Part shown: positions 11,953-22,746 of the stretch, in pieces | How the letters are laid out: the number at the start of each line of letters is the position of its first letter | How positions within the stretch are numbered: position 1 is the first letter of the stretch | From: Inga oerstediana | Lineage: Eukaryota > Streptophyta > Magnoliopsida > Fabales > Fabaceae | DNA length: 64,000 nt | Direction: 5' to 3' | Assembly: GCA_963210345.1 (NCBI GenBank) | Contig: OY723407.1 | Span: 32,952,280-33,016,279 of the forward strand | Program-made: the position numbers and the translations under genes | The notes under the pieces: model-generated | What the model saw: only the letters and a program-made list of their open reading frames with translations | Databases searched by the model: none | What the model was told of the DNA's origin: nothing

Positions 11953-14900
11953 TTACAATTCATTGGGATTTACCATTCCTAATTCTCGTCTAATATACAA
12001 AAATTGATCTTTTGCAAGAGCTTTTGTGAAGATATCAACTAGTTGAAGATGAGTTGAAATGAATATCACTTTGACATCTTTCTTTTGGACATGATCTCTG
12101 ATGAAGTGATGTCTAACATCAATATGCTTGGTTCTAGAATGTTGAACAGGATTCTTTGCCAAGCTTATCATACTAGTGTTGTCACAGTATATTGGTGTTT
12201 CTTTAAAATAAATACCAAGATCCTGGAGTTGTTGCTTTAACCATATTACTTGTGCACAACAACTTGATACTGCAACATACTCAGCTTCCATTGACGAAAG
12301 AGACACTGTAGTTTATTTCTTGCTAAACCATGATACAAGTAAGGCTCCAAGAAATTGGCCTTGTCCACTCTTACTCTTTCTGTCCATCTTTGATCCTCCA
12401 TGATCAGAGTCTGAGTATGCAACTAGATATTCACTTCTTCCTTTGGGATACTAGAGACCCAATTCTGGTGTGTCAGCAAGATATCGTAAGATACTTTTAA
12501 CAGTTTCAGCATGTGACTCTTTTGGTGCTGATTGATATCTTGTAGACATGCCCACACTGAATTGAATATCAGACCTACTTGTAGTAAGATTGAGTAATGA
12601 TCCAATCATTCCTCTATATTTTGTGATGTTGTAATCTTTCCCTCTGATATTCGCATCAAGTAATGTGGTTGAGCTCATGGGTGTATCTGTTCCATTTGCT
12701 TCATCCAATCCATACTTCTTCAATAGCTCTTTATATATTCATTTGAGATATGAAAATTCCATTCTTTCTTTGCTTGATTTGCAAACCGAGAAAGAAATTC
12801 AATTCTCCCATCATTGATATCTCAAACTCCCCCTACATTATCTCAGAAAATTCTTTGCACATAGTTTCGTTAATAGCACCAAAAACTATATCATCAACAT
12901 ATATTTGCACAATTAATATATCATTACGTTTTCATTTTGTGAAAAGAGTTGTATCAACTTTTCTCATACAAAACCTTGATCAATAAGAAATTTACTGAGC
13001 CTTTCGTACCATGCTCTAGGAGCTTATTTGAAACCATATAAAGCCTTTTTGAGTTTAAAAACATGGTCAGGTTTGGTTACATCTTCAAAACCTGGAGGTT
13101 GCTCTACATATACTTCTTCCATGATGTGGCCATTTAGAAATGCATGTAAAGGCTAAGAGTACTCGTATAGCTTCCAATTTAGCCACTGGAGCATATGTTT
13201 CCTCATAATCAATTCCTTCTTCCTGATTATAACCTTTGGCTACCGATCTTGCCTTGTTTCAGACAATAATTGTGGATTCATCAAGTTTGTTCTTGAATAC
13301 CCATTTATTGCCAGTGATTGGATGATCCTTAGGTCGGGGTACCATATCCCAAACTTGATTTCTTGCAAATTGGTTTAGTTCTTCTTGCATTGCTATAACC
13401 CAATCATTGTCTGATAGGGCTTCGTCAATGTTAGAAGGTTCAATCTCAGAAATGAATGCAGAAAAACTAACCTCATTGAAAATTCTATTTCTAGTTTTGA
13501 CTCCTTCATTCACATCTCTTATGACTTGATCTAGGGGATGACTCCTATTGTATTTCCAGGCTTTAGGTTGTCCTAGTAACTGATCTTCTTCCTTGGTTTG
13601 ATTAACTTCTAGAACAAGAGATTTAGAAATAGGTTGACCATTTTCTTGATTTAAAACAACTTCCTTCTCATTATCAATGGTTTTGTTAGAGGATTCAAAT
13701 TCATCAAATACAACGTGAATTGATTCTTCAACAACACATTCGTTTATTGAAAATTCTGTATGCTTTACTTTGGTTAGAATATCCTAGGAAAATTCCATAA
13801 TCTGTTCTAGAATCAAATTTTCCTAAGTTATCTTTACCATTATTATGAATGAAACACTTACAACCGAAGATGTGTAAATGAGCAAGGTTCAGCTTCCTTC
13901 CTTTGTACATCTCGTGTGGTGTCTTTCTAAGTTTTGTTCTAATGTAGGCTCTATTTGAAATATAGCATGCTGTGCTCATTGCATCGGCCCAGAAAACTTG
14001 AGACACTTTCTTTTCATTCAGTATTGCTCTAGCCATTTCAGTGAGTACTCTATTCTTACATTCCACAACTCCATTTTGTTGTGGTGTCCTTGGAGCAAAG
14101 AAATTGTGATCAATCCATTAGTATCACAATATTCTTCAAAGGCTTGATTTTCAAATTCTCTACTGTGATCTATCCTGATACCTGCAATGGACATATCTTT
14201 CTCATTTCACACTTTCTTGGCAAAAACAATGAATTCTGTAAAGGTTTCATCCTTTGATGACAAAAAATAGTCCATGTAAATCTAGAGAAATCATCAACAA
14301 TGACCAATGAATATAAGTTACCACCAAGGCTTTAACTCTTGCTGGACCAACTAAATCTATATGTATCAATTGAAGTAGTCGACTTGTTCTAATTTCATTT
14401 TTTGATTTGAAAGATGATTTAGTTTGTTTACACTTTTGACAAGCGTTACAAATCAAATCGTTTTTAAAACTTACTTTTGGTAATCCAAGAACTAAATCCT
14501 TTTTGAGTAGTTTGCCTAGTTGGTGTATGTTAACATGAGCTAGTCTCTTATGTCATAACCAACTTTCATCGGCATTACTCAAAAAACAATTTTCAGAATT
14601 ATTTCTATTTATATCAAGTGTATAGCAGTTACCTTCCCTTTTTGCTCTGAGCTTTGCCTTCATATTTGTCTTATCAAGTTGTAAGTCTTTCTTGTTGACA
14701 ATCAGACATTCCTCTGAATCAAATATTATCCAGTTGTCTTTATCTGCACTTTGACTTACGCTCAGCAAATTATGACACAAGCCTTCAACGTAATATATAT
14801 CTTTGACTTGTATTCCTTTGTCATTTTTGATTTCACCAGTTCCTGCTATTTTTCCGGATTGGTTTCCTCCAAATTTTACCTTTCCTCCTTCCTTAGGTTG

Positions 14901-15190
14901 CAATGTGGTAAAACTTTTGAAATCACCGGTCATATGTCTAGAGCATCCACTGTTTATGTACCACTTGTTGTTTTTGGATGCTTTAAGACATATCTGCAAT
15001 CAAATACAATTAAGTCTTAGATACCTACATCTTTTTGGGTCCTTTTAGGTTAGTACAAGAATTTTTCGGAATATATGAACCTTTAGGTACCCATTTGTAG
15101 GTTCCTATATTTCCTTTCTTCCTATGAATGCATGATGAAGTGTAATGACCTTTTCTATTACAATAATTATAGTGTGCAAAAGGATTTGAT
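11953..15190 (-). pseudogene. SIRE-A pol: protease, integrase, RT and RNase H (broken)
   Basis: Going down the minus strand: a short Cys/His region (HYNYCNRKGHYTSSCIH) near 15150; a protease block near 14960 reading WYINSGCSRHMTGD, with Asn where the family normally has the catalytic Asp; a GAG-pre-integrase region; integrase pieces at 14456-14247 and 14066-13728 (NRAYIRTKLRKTPHEMYKGR, FLGYSNQSKAYRIFN); RT from about 13513, including IYVDDIVFG near 12900 and the block ending near 12451; and RNase H at 12306-11953 (SSMEAEYVAV, HIDVRHHFIRD). Frameshifts and stops separate the pieces. The upstream gag half lies beyond gypsy-1 at 25274-26696. Confidence 0.85.
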
Positions 15191-15195
15191 GTAAG

Positions 15196-17941
15196 TGTAA
15201 CCCCCTGCCATAATTAGCGTAATTATAATTCGATATCACATAATTAAATTGGTTTAGAGACTGTCGAATAGTTCAAAACTCATTTAAAACTCCCTCTTAA
15301 AGTGGGACTTTACAAAATTTTCAAAACTTCTTTCCTATTTCGGTCTCAAGTTCAATTATCGAATATAATCACCTGTGCAGTTAATTTACATTCATTCATA
15401 TCAGAATATCTAATAGCAATCCCGGCAACCCTCGGGTTCCGTTCATCCACTAGAAAGTTTACAATTCCCATATAGGGGATTACACAACAATATTCTGTTA
15501 CTAAATACAGCCCAAAAATAATTTACAAGATCCCTGTCCAACAGGTTTAACCAACACATCCAAAAGTAAATGTCCCTATAGGGTTCTAACTGCTCCGGGT
15601 CATACGCTTCTCCTTAGAGCCACTCGCCTTGTCTGAAAAGTTAGTTAAAGGAAAGAATGAGATTCAAAAGAATCCCAGTAGTAACAAAATATTTATACCA
15701 CACATAAGCACAAAGCATGTAAGCAAATCATCATACAGCAGCAGCACAAATCACACTCCAACCTCATCCCCTTTCTCCGCCGGGAAGGCACACTGTCCTA
15801 ACCCGAACCGTTGTTAGCTACTCAGGAACTATTGGCGTGGCAGTGCATACACATAGCCTTATAGCTCATATAGCTATCTGGCTTTCACAATCGGCCGGTC
15901 GGCCTTCACAAATAGCCTTTTGGCTTTTCACATAATCACACATATCACACCTCATCCTCATCCCCTTTCTCTGCCGGGAAGGCATACAACCCTTGCCCGA
16001 TCTGTTGTTAGCTACTCAGGGACTATTGGTATGACGGTGTTTACACATATTCACAATGTCGCAGCATACGAGTTTATCACAAATCAATGATAATACACAC
16101 ATACAATGCATCACATATGGTACGAAAGAAAAGTTACTACCTCGTTCCTTTATGATGTTCGCTGGCATAGTTGGCTCACGAGGGCGGCAAATATCAAAGC
16201 CTATAAACAAAAATAAAAAATGGTGGATTAATTTCCTACCCCCAATTCCTACTTTCAAACACTTAGAATAGGTTCCATATGAGTCCCTTAAATGGTTATA
16301 ACAAACTCAAAGAGAACCTAAAAGGATTGGAGAATTCTAGGTTGGAAATTGCTTTGCAAACTCACAAAGTGCTGAAAATTGGCTTCTGGCTGCAGCCAAG
16401 AATTCTCTGGCTGCATCCAAAAATGGCTAAAAACGTCACAGAAACATTTTGGCTGCAGCCAAGAATTTCTGGCTGCGGCCAGGACACACACAGAAAGTTT
16501 TGTGCTGCAGCCTAGATTTTCTGCTGCAGCCAAGGAAACTTTGAAAAATCATAACTAATTCTAGAAAAATCAAAATGAGGTGATCCCAAAGCCAAATGAA
16601 AGCTCTTTAAGTCCTCTTCCTAGGAAAAATATTGGCCATTACTGGGAATCACCACAGAAGTACAGAATTACACGAAATTCATCACCACTCCAAAACAGAT
16701 TCCAGTTTTAAGCCCAAACTTTGGACAGTCATTGCTCTTAGCTCAAAAAACGAAATGACACAAAATTTATGTTCGTTTTGAAGCTTGGAATGTGAACTTT
16801 AAATCTGGAAAGTTTCAGAATTTTTAGACACCATTTGCCTATTCAAAACATCCAGAAAACCTGGCTGCCCAGAATAAACTTTCAATGGACAACATTTCCA
16901 TTTTTGCACCAATGCTTCCAATGGTTCCCAAATTCATATCAAATACCATTCCCACATAAATTTGCACAAGGAATCCATTGAAATCATCAAAACAACCCAA
17001 TTCAACCTCCATTGACATGTTACACAATGACCATCACATGTCTTACCAAGAACTCAATCAAACCACCATATTACAAACCAATCCAAACCAACATTCCAAT
17101 CCAATTTCAAATGCTCAAGGACACACTATGACACCTATTCCAACATATCACACAATGCAATTCTTCCAAACCAAAATCATATGAAAATCAGGGCAAAACT
17201 TTTAAATTCTCAAAACTTGATCAATGGTTACAAAACTTAGCTCAAAATGTGTTAAATTCTTACCTCTTCTTCTTCCCAAAGCAACTTCCTTGTTTCTCCA
17301 ACTTTCAATTTTTCTCAAGTTCTCAAACACCACCTTTCAAAAACCTAAAACCATAACCATGAAGCCCTCAACACCATGAACAATATTAATGAAGGTGAAT
17401 TGAGCATACAAGAACAAATCCTCACCTAACTTGAGCCTTCTTCTTTCTCTTTCCTTCAAACTTGAGACGAAAATGAAGGTGAGAGGAGAGATGAGATGAT
17501 GATGATGATGAATGAAGATATATCAGATTTTTGGTCTCTACTAAGACCATTTGCCGACCTAAAAGAATGGGAGGGAAGAGAGAAAAAAAAAAGAGTTGCA
17601 ATTGTTGACTTGTCAAAGGGGTGTGAGATGATGCCAAGTGTCAAAATCTTGAGGCATCTTCCTTGGACTTACTTGAACATGCACACATACAATTCCACCT
17701 CCTTGATCTCATAATAATCAATCCTAACCATTGATCTTGATTACCAGGGAGTTTTCTCTTCGGTAATTGACCAATCGGTCGGTAAATTTACCGTTTTGCC
17801 CCTGATTGTCACAATGCTTAATAAATCATCACTAAGCACCTTTATATCACATTGCACAACATATACTTCAAAAGTGCTTAATTATCATTAATTACATCAC
17901 TTTGAAGCCATTAGCCCTTAATTACAATTTGGGATATTACA
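15196..17941 (-). repeat. Gypsy-1 left LTR (3' LTR), 2746 bp
   Basis: It starts TGTAACCCCCTGCC and ends GGGATATTACA. It differs from the right LTR by scattered substitutions, which I estimate by eye at about one per cent, and by one 219-bp segment (16619-16837) absent from the right copy. The left LTR is therefore the fuller copy. Small open frames inside it occur in both LTRs and are not genes. Confidence 0.92.
16386..16540. repeat. CTGCAG palindrome cluster in the gypsy-1 LTR
   Basis: GGCTGCAGCC and close variants recur at 16386, 16410, 16451, 16474, 16504 and 16523, often followed by AAGAATT. The same cluster is at about 23938-24085 in the right LTR. This is the gypsy-1 counterpart of the CTCGAG arrays in the neighbouring elements. 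Confidence 0.85.
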
Positions 17942-17965
17942 ATTCTGCCCCCGAAAATTAAATTT
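17942..17965 (-). promoter_or_regulatory. Polypurine tract of gypsy-1
   Basis: On the minus strand TTTTCGGGGGCAGAAT directly precedes the 3' LTR. Gypsy-2 has the matching TTTTCGGGGGGAGAAT at 28225-28240. Its position and purine bias fit plus-strand priming. Confidence 0.75.
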
Positions 17966-17979
17966 CTCCCTCGAAATTG

Positions 17980-20900
17980 TTACACAACTTGAGCCATAAA
18001 CTCTGGATATCGTCTTCGCATATCTTCCTCCGCTTCCCATGTTGCCTCTCTTTGAGTCATTCCCTTCCAGATCACCTTCACATATGGAATGCTTCGGTGT
18101 CTGAGCTGTCGCTCTTCTCGATCTATGATCTGCTCTGGCTCTATCGCATATGTGAATATGTCTTGTAGCTCAACCTCCTCATACTCAACTATGTGAGATG
18201 GATCCGGTTGGTACTTCTTCAGTTGAGAAACGTGGAATACGTCATGGAGCCTGCTCAAGCTCGGAGGTAGTGCTACTCGGTACGCAACAGGTCCAATCCT
18301 CTCAAGAATTTCAAAAGGTCCTATATATCTCGGGGTCAGCTTCTTTCTCTTGATCGCTTGCCCAACACCTGTAACTGGTGATACTCTCAGAAAAATATGA
18401 TCTCCAACCTCAAACTCTAGAGGCCGTCTTCTCTTGTCAGCGTAGCTTTTCTGTCGACTCTGCGCTGCAAGCAACCTCTTACGAATAATCTGAATTTGTG
18501 CAGAGGTTTGATCAACCAAATCTACCCCATAAAGCTTTCTTTCGGATAACTCATTCCAGCATATTGGTGATTGACACCGTCTTCCATACAATGCTTCATA
18601 CGGAGCCATTTGGATGCTCGCATGATAGCTATTGTTGTAGGCGAACTCAGCAAGTGGAAGGAAATGATCCCAACTTCCTTTAAAGTCGAGAACATAGGCT
18701 CGCAACATATCTTCCAGCGTCTGAATTGTTCTCTCAGATTGTCCATCCGTTTGAGGATGATAAGCCGTACTGAATCTCAGTTGAGTACCTAAAGCTTTAT
18801 GCAATGCTTTCCAGAATCTTGAAGTAAATTGCGGATCTCGGTCGGAAATGATATTCTTCGATGTACCATGAAGTCTGACAATCTCTCGGATATAAATCTC
18901 CGCTAGTTTATCAGGAGAATAACCAGCATTGATTGGTATGAAGTGTGTCGACTTCGTTAACCGATCTACAATTACCCAGATCGCATCATAGTTTCTGATC
19001 TTGGGCAATCCCACAACCAAATCCATGGTCACGCTTTCCCATTTCCATTCCGGAATCTTAGGACTCTGAAGTAAACCAGGCGGTCTCTGGTGCTCGATCT
19101 TTACCTTCTGGCAAGTGAGACACCTTGCTACATATTTGGTCACATCACTCTTCATACCTGGCCACCAATACACCGATTTCAAATTATGATACATCTTGGT
19201 CATACCAGGATGGAGAGTATATTGGCTCTTGTGCGCCTCATCCAGAATCTTCTGCCTCAACTCCGCCCTAAGTGGCACACAAACTCTCTTCTGATAACGA
19301 ACCAATCCACGAGGCGATAGGTCGTAGCCTGGAATTTCTCCCTGTTCAATTTGAGCCAGGTTGCGCTGTATCCAGTCATCTTGACTCTGAGCTTCTTCAA
19401 TTTCCGCCCTTAGATCACTCTCCTCTTGAGAAACAGTGTAATTGGCACAGATGATCTGGTTTGTCAAATTTAAATCACGAAAATCTTCAATCAATTTCCT
19501 TTCTTGTATCATCATAGCTGCAACAAGCACAGTCTTTCGGCTAAGAGTATCAGCGACTATATTTGCCTTACCCGGATGATATTTTATTTCCAGGTCGTAG
19601 TCCTTAAGCAATTCCATCCAGCGGCGCTGTCTCATATTTAATTCTTTTTTATCGTACAGATATTTGAGACTCTTGTGGTCGCAGTACAATTCCACAGTCA
19701 CACCATACAGGTAATGACGCCAAATTTTTAAAGCAAATACAATGGCCGCAAGCTCCAGATCATGAGTGAGATAGTTCAATTCATGAGGTCTGAGCTGTCG
19801 AGAGGCGTAGGCCACCACACGTCCCTGCTGCATAAGGACACACCTTAATCCCTGCCCACTGGCATCAGAATACACAACGTATGTCAAACTGGGATCGGGT
19901 AAAATCAACACAGGTGCCGTCGTCAACCTCTCCTTCAGCTCCATAAAACAGTTTTCACATTTCTCATCCCACACAAACGGCTGATCCTTTCTCGTGAGCT
20001 TGGTCATCGGCAACGTAATACGGGAGAAATTTTGGATAAATCTCCGATAATAACCAGCAAGACCCAGAAAACTGCGTATTTCCGCCACAGATTCTGGCCT
20101 CTTCCAGTCCAGTACTGCTTCCACTTTACTGGGATCCACAGAGACCCCTTCTTGCGATATAACATGGCCTAAGAATTTCACTTCTGATAGCCAGAACTCG
20201 CACTTGCTCAATTTAACATATAGTTGTTTCTCACGCAATGTATTCAATACAACTCTCAAATGATGCTCATGCTCCTCCATACTCTTGGAATATATCAGAA
20301 TGTCATCGATAAACACAACAACAAACTGATCCAAATATTGTCGAAAGATACGGTTCATGTAATCCATGAAAACCGCAGGCGCATTGGTTAGCCCAAATGG
20401 CATCACCAAAAACTCATAGTGACCGTACCTAGTCCGAAAAGCAGTCTTCGGAACATCTTCTGCTTTCACTCGCAGCTGATGATACCCTAACCTTATATCA
20501 ATCTTCGAAAATACACACGAACCAGATAGTTGATCTAGTAGGTCATCGATTCGGGGAAGAGGGTACTTGTTCTTGATAGTAACTTTATTCAGTTCTCTGT
20601 AGTCGATACACAATCGAAGACTCCCGTCTTTCTTCTTAACAAATAACACTGGAGCTCCCCAAGGCGACACACTGGGTCTAATAAACCCTTTCTCAAGCAA
20701 ATCTTCTATTTGTTTCTTTAACTCCGCCATTTCGTTTGCGGCCATGCGGTATGGGGCCTTAGATATAGAACCAGCTCCAGGTACAATGTCAATTGGGAAC
20801 TGAACTTCCCTCTCAGGTGGCAATCCACTAAGATCATCCGGAAATACCTCAGGGAATTCATTTACCACGGGTACTTTACTCAAAATCTCACCAGTTTCCC

Positions 20901-21381
20901 CTTGCACAAAGAAAAACACCACATACCCCTGGCAACCCTTTCTAAGATACTTTTCAGCTTTAGCCATAGAAAGAAAATTCATACTGGCACTCACAGTTTC
21001 TACCCTCTGAGAAACAGGATATACTATCCTCTTGTCTCCACAATCAAGCAACACATTATTTGCCGTTAACCAATCAAAACCTAAAATGACTTCTAATTGG
21101 TAAAGCGGCAAACATATCAAATCTACAACAGATTGGTGCCCTTCCACAGTTACGACACAATTCAAGTAAGCTTCTGTGGTTAAGGCCTTAATACCCATTG
21201 GAGTTGACACTACTAATTCGAATGGCAGTTTGTGCACATGCAATCCCAGGCGCTTCACGCAATCATAGGCAATGAAGGAGTGACTTGCACCCGAGTCAAA
21301 TAAAACTTGCAACAGATGGCCATGAAGTAGAATTTTACCTTGTATCAGCTCAGGAGATTTGCGGGCCTCCTCATGGGTCAT
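17980..21381 (-). CDS. pol: Gypsy-1 pol polyprotein (protease, RT, RNase H, integrase, chromodomain)
   Basis: An uninterrupted frame of 1133 codons. Approximate residues: aspartic protease with DSGASHSFI near 29-37; reverse transcriptase from about 200, with the catalytic block VVVFIDDILIYSK near 355-368; RNase H near 495-620 (VYSDASGQG, YCDHKSLKYL); integrase zinc region near 715-770 (HPGMTKMYHNLK, CLTCQK) and core with MDLVVGLPK, ISDRDPQFTSRFW and YHPQTDGQSERT, which supply the D, D and E residues; a GPY/F-type block (RYIGPFEILERIGPVAYRV); and a C-terminal chromodomain near 1075-1133 (PYVKVIWKGM, EATWEAEEDMRRRYPEF). All key catalytic residues I can name are present. The ATG at 21381 may not be the real start, since the frame continues upstream through stops into gag. 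Integrase chromodomains are known to steer chromoviruses to heterochromatin. Confidence 0.93.
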   Translation of the reverse strand: MTHEEARKSPELIQGKILLHGHLLQVLFDSGASHSFIAYDCVKRLGLHVHKLPFELVVSTPMGIKALTTEAYLNCVVTVEGHQSVVDLICLPLYQLEVILGFDWLTANNVLLDCGDKRIVYPVSQRVETVSASMNFLSMAKAEKYLRKGCQGYVVFFFVQGETGEILSKVPVVNEFPEVFPDDLSGLPPEREVQFPIDIVPGAGSISKAPYRMAANEMAELKKQIEDLLEKGFIRPSVSPWGAPVLFVKKKDGSLRLCIDYRELNKVTIKNKYPLPRIDDLLDQLSGSCVFSKIDIRLGYHQLRVKAEDVPKTAFRTRYGHYEFLVMPFGLTNAPAVFMDYMNRIFRQYLDQFVVVFIDDILIYSKSMEEHEHHLRVVLNTLREKQLYVKLSKCEFWLSEVKFLGHVISQEGVSVDPSKVEAVLDWKRPESVAEIRSFLGLAGYYRRFIQNFSRITLPMTKLTRKDQPFVWDEKCENCFMELKERLTTAPVLILPDPSLTYVVYSDASGQGLRCVLMQQGRVVAYASRQLRPHELNYLTHDLELAAIVFALKIWRHYLYGVTVELYCDHKSLKYLYDKKELNMRQRRWMELLKDYDLEIKYHPGKANIVADTLSRKTVLVAAMMIQERKLIEDFRDLNLTNQIICANYTVSQEESDLRAEIEEAQSQDDWIQRNLAQIEQGEIPGYDLSPRGLVRYQKRVCVPLRAELRQKILDEAHKSQYTLHPGMTKMYHNLKSVYWWPGMKSDVTKYVARCLTCQKVKIEHQRPPGLLQSPKIPEWKWESVTMDLVVGLPKIRNYDAIWVIVDRLTKSTHFIPINAGYSPDKLAEIYIREIVRLHGTSKNIISDRDPQFTSRFWKALHKALGTQLRFSTAYHPQTDGQSERTIQTLEDMLRAYVLDFKGSWDHFLPLAEFAYNNSYHASIQMAPYEALYGRRCQSPICWNELSERKLYGVDLVDQTSAQIQIIRKRLLAAQSRQKSYADKRRRPLEFEVGDHIFLRVSPVTGVGQAIKRKKLTPRYIGPFEILERIGPVAYRVALPPSLSRLHDVFHVSQLKKYQPDPSHIVEYEEVELQDIFTYAIEPEQIIDREERQLRHRSIPYVKVIWKGMTQREATWEAEEDMRRRYPEFMAQVV

Positions 21382-22544
21382 AGCGAATACACGGCCCTGT
21401 GTCTTCGGTCTCTGCTAGACTCGCGGTCGTTGACAATCTCTGGAAAGATGTCCTGGCTGCTTACAGTTAAAACAGATCATTTCTCCCCGACAATTCTGGC
21501 CATAATGTGATTTGTTGCAGCGAGGACATTTCCACTCAGTCGCAAATCTCTGAGGTTCACGGTCTCTAGGCTAATAGGGCTTCTTATCACCGCCCTTGAA
21601 TGAAGATGATCCTTGGCCTTTCCGCTTCTGGGAAACTTTACCCTTACTAGGTTCATTACGGTGGCCAGTAACCCTGGCAGGATACAATTCTCTCAAGTTA
21701 TTCTCTGTAATCCTGCACTGTTCAACCGCCTTGTTGAACTTGGTAAATTGATGAGTAGCTAGGCGTTTCCTCAACTCTCGCCTTAGACCGCGAATGAGCA
21801 TATCAGAACTCCATTCTTCATCATCCTTGAACCAGAGGTAGGAGGAGTACCGAGCCAATCGAACGAAACGGGACAAGTAATCATCGAAGCTCTCTGTGTC
21901 CCCTTGTTTAATATTCAGAAATTATGTTTCCTTCTCAAGCCACACTGATTTGGGAAAATACTTCTCATTGAATTCTTGCTGAAACAATTCCCAAGTCAGT
22001 GGCACATTGCTACTGCGCAGAGTAAGAGAGATATTTCTCCACCAACGGTCCGCATCACCCTCGAGCTTGTAGACTGCCAGGCGTGGCTTTACGTCATCCG
22101 AGCACCCAAGGACCTCAAATATTTTCTCCAGCCTGTTCATCCAATTTTCGGCTGCTTGAGGGTCAAACCTTCCTCTGAACGCCGGAGGTAGATGCTTGCA
22201 GAATCTGGTGACCCAAACTGCAGGTCTCTTCCCTCTCTAAGCGGTATCCCATGTGATTCTTGATTCGGAATAGCACGAGGTGGGGATTCTAGGGGTCGTG
22301 CTGACCCGTCAGCAGTGTCTTCATGACGGGTTTCTTCTTGAGTTTCCACCAGAGTGGATTGAACCGGGTCCTCTTTGTTCTTTGCTTTCTCTGCTCTGAG
22401 CTCTTCTCTCAGCTCAGTTATCATATCCCGCTGATCTTTGATTAGACCCATTAATTCCTGCATTGCATCTGGTGGGTTATCCTTGACGACCTCCACATCT
22501 GGGTCTACACGCGGAATACTGGGGCGTCCTCTAGTTTTCTTCAT
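21382..22544 (-). pseudogene. gag: Gypsy-1 gag (frameshift and nonsense codons)
   Basis: Reading starts at ATG 22544 (MKKTRGRPSIPRVDP), the start that also fits gypsy-2. It encodes a charged N-terminus, the capsid-like retrotransposon gag domain (GDADRWWRNISLTL, FNEKYFPKSVW, LSRFVRLARYSSYLW) and two zinc-binding motifs (CPRCNKSHYGQNC and CFNCKQPGHLSRDC). A one-base loss around 22215-22225 shifts the frame relative to gypsy-2. In the pol frame there are three stops: TAA at 21921-21919 where gypsy-2 has GAA, TAG at 21573-21571, and TAG at 21417-21415 just after the second zinc knuckle. The last may be a feature of the family, because gypsy-2 also has a TAG at this junction. Confidence 0.85.
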
Positions 22545-22731
22545 TCTACAAACAACTTGCCCCATTAATTTAGCAGAGATAGTATGCACATATAGTCACA
22601 AAACTCATATATATATCCATGTCAATAAAACATACATGTGCATACACAACAATCATTCACAGATAATCCTCTATCCCTACAACCAACTAAGGGGTCTATC
22701 CTAGCAACCTCTACCCTTGCCAGGAACTACA

Positions 22732-22743
22732 GCTCTGATACCA
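22732..22743 (-). promoter_or_regulatory. Primer-binding site of gypsy-1
   Basis: On the minus strand TGGTATCAGAGC is three bases inside the 5' LTR and matches the 3' end of initiator methionine tRNA. Confidence 0.88.
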
Positions 22744-22746
22744 AAA

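Noticed and set aside
17497..17512. GAT microsatellite in the gypsy-1 LTRs
   Set aside because: A short ATG/GAT run present in both LTR copies; ordinary low-complexity sequence.
21571..21573. The TAG at the end of the KKPY block in gypsy-1 as a second programmed stop
   Set aside because: Gypsy-2 has a sense codon directly after KKPY, and its nearby TAG (31833-31835) is in another frame, so this looks like ordinary decay.
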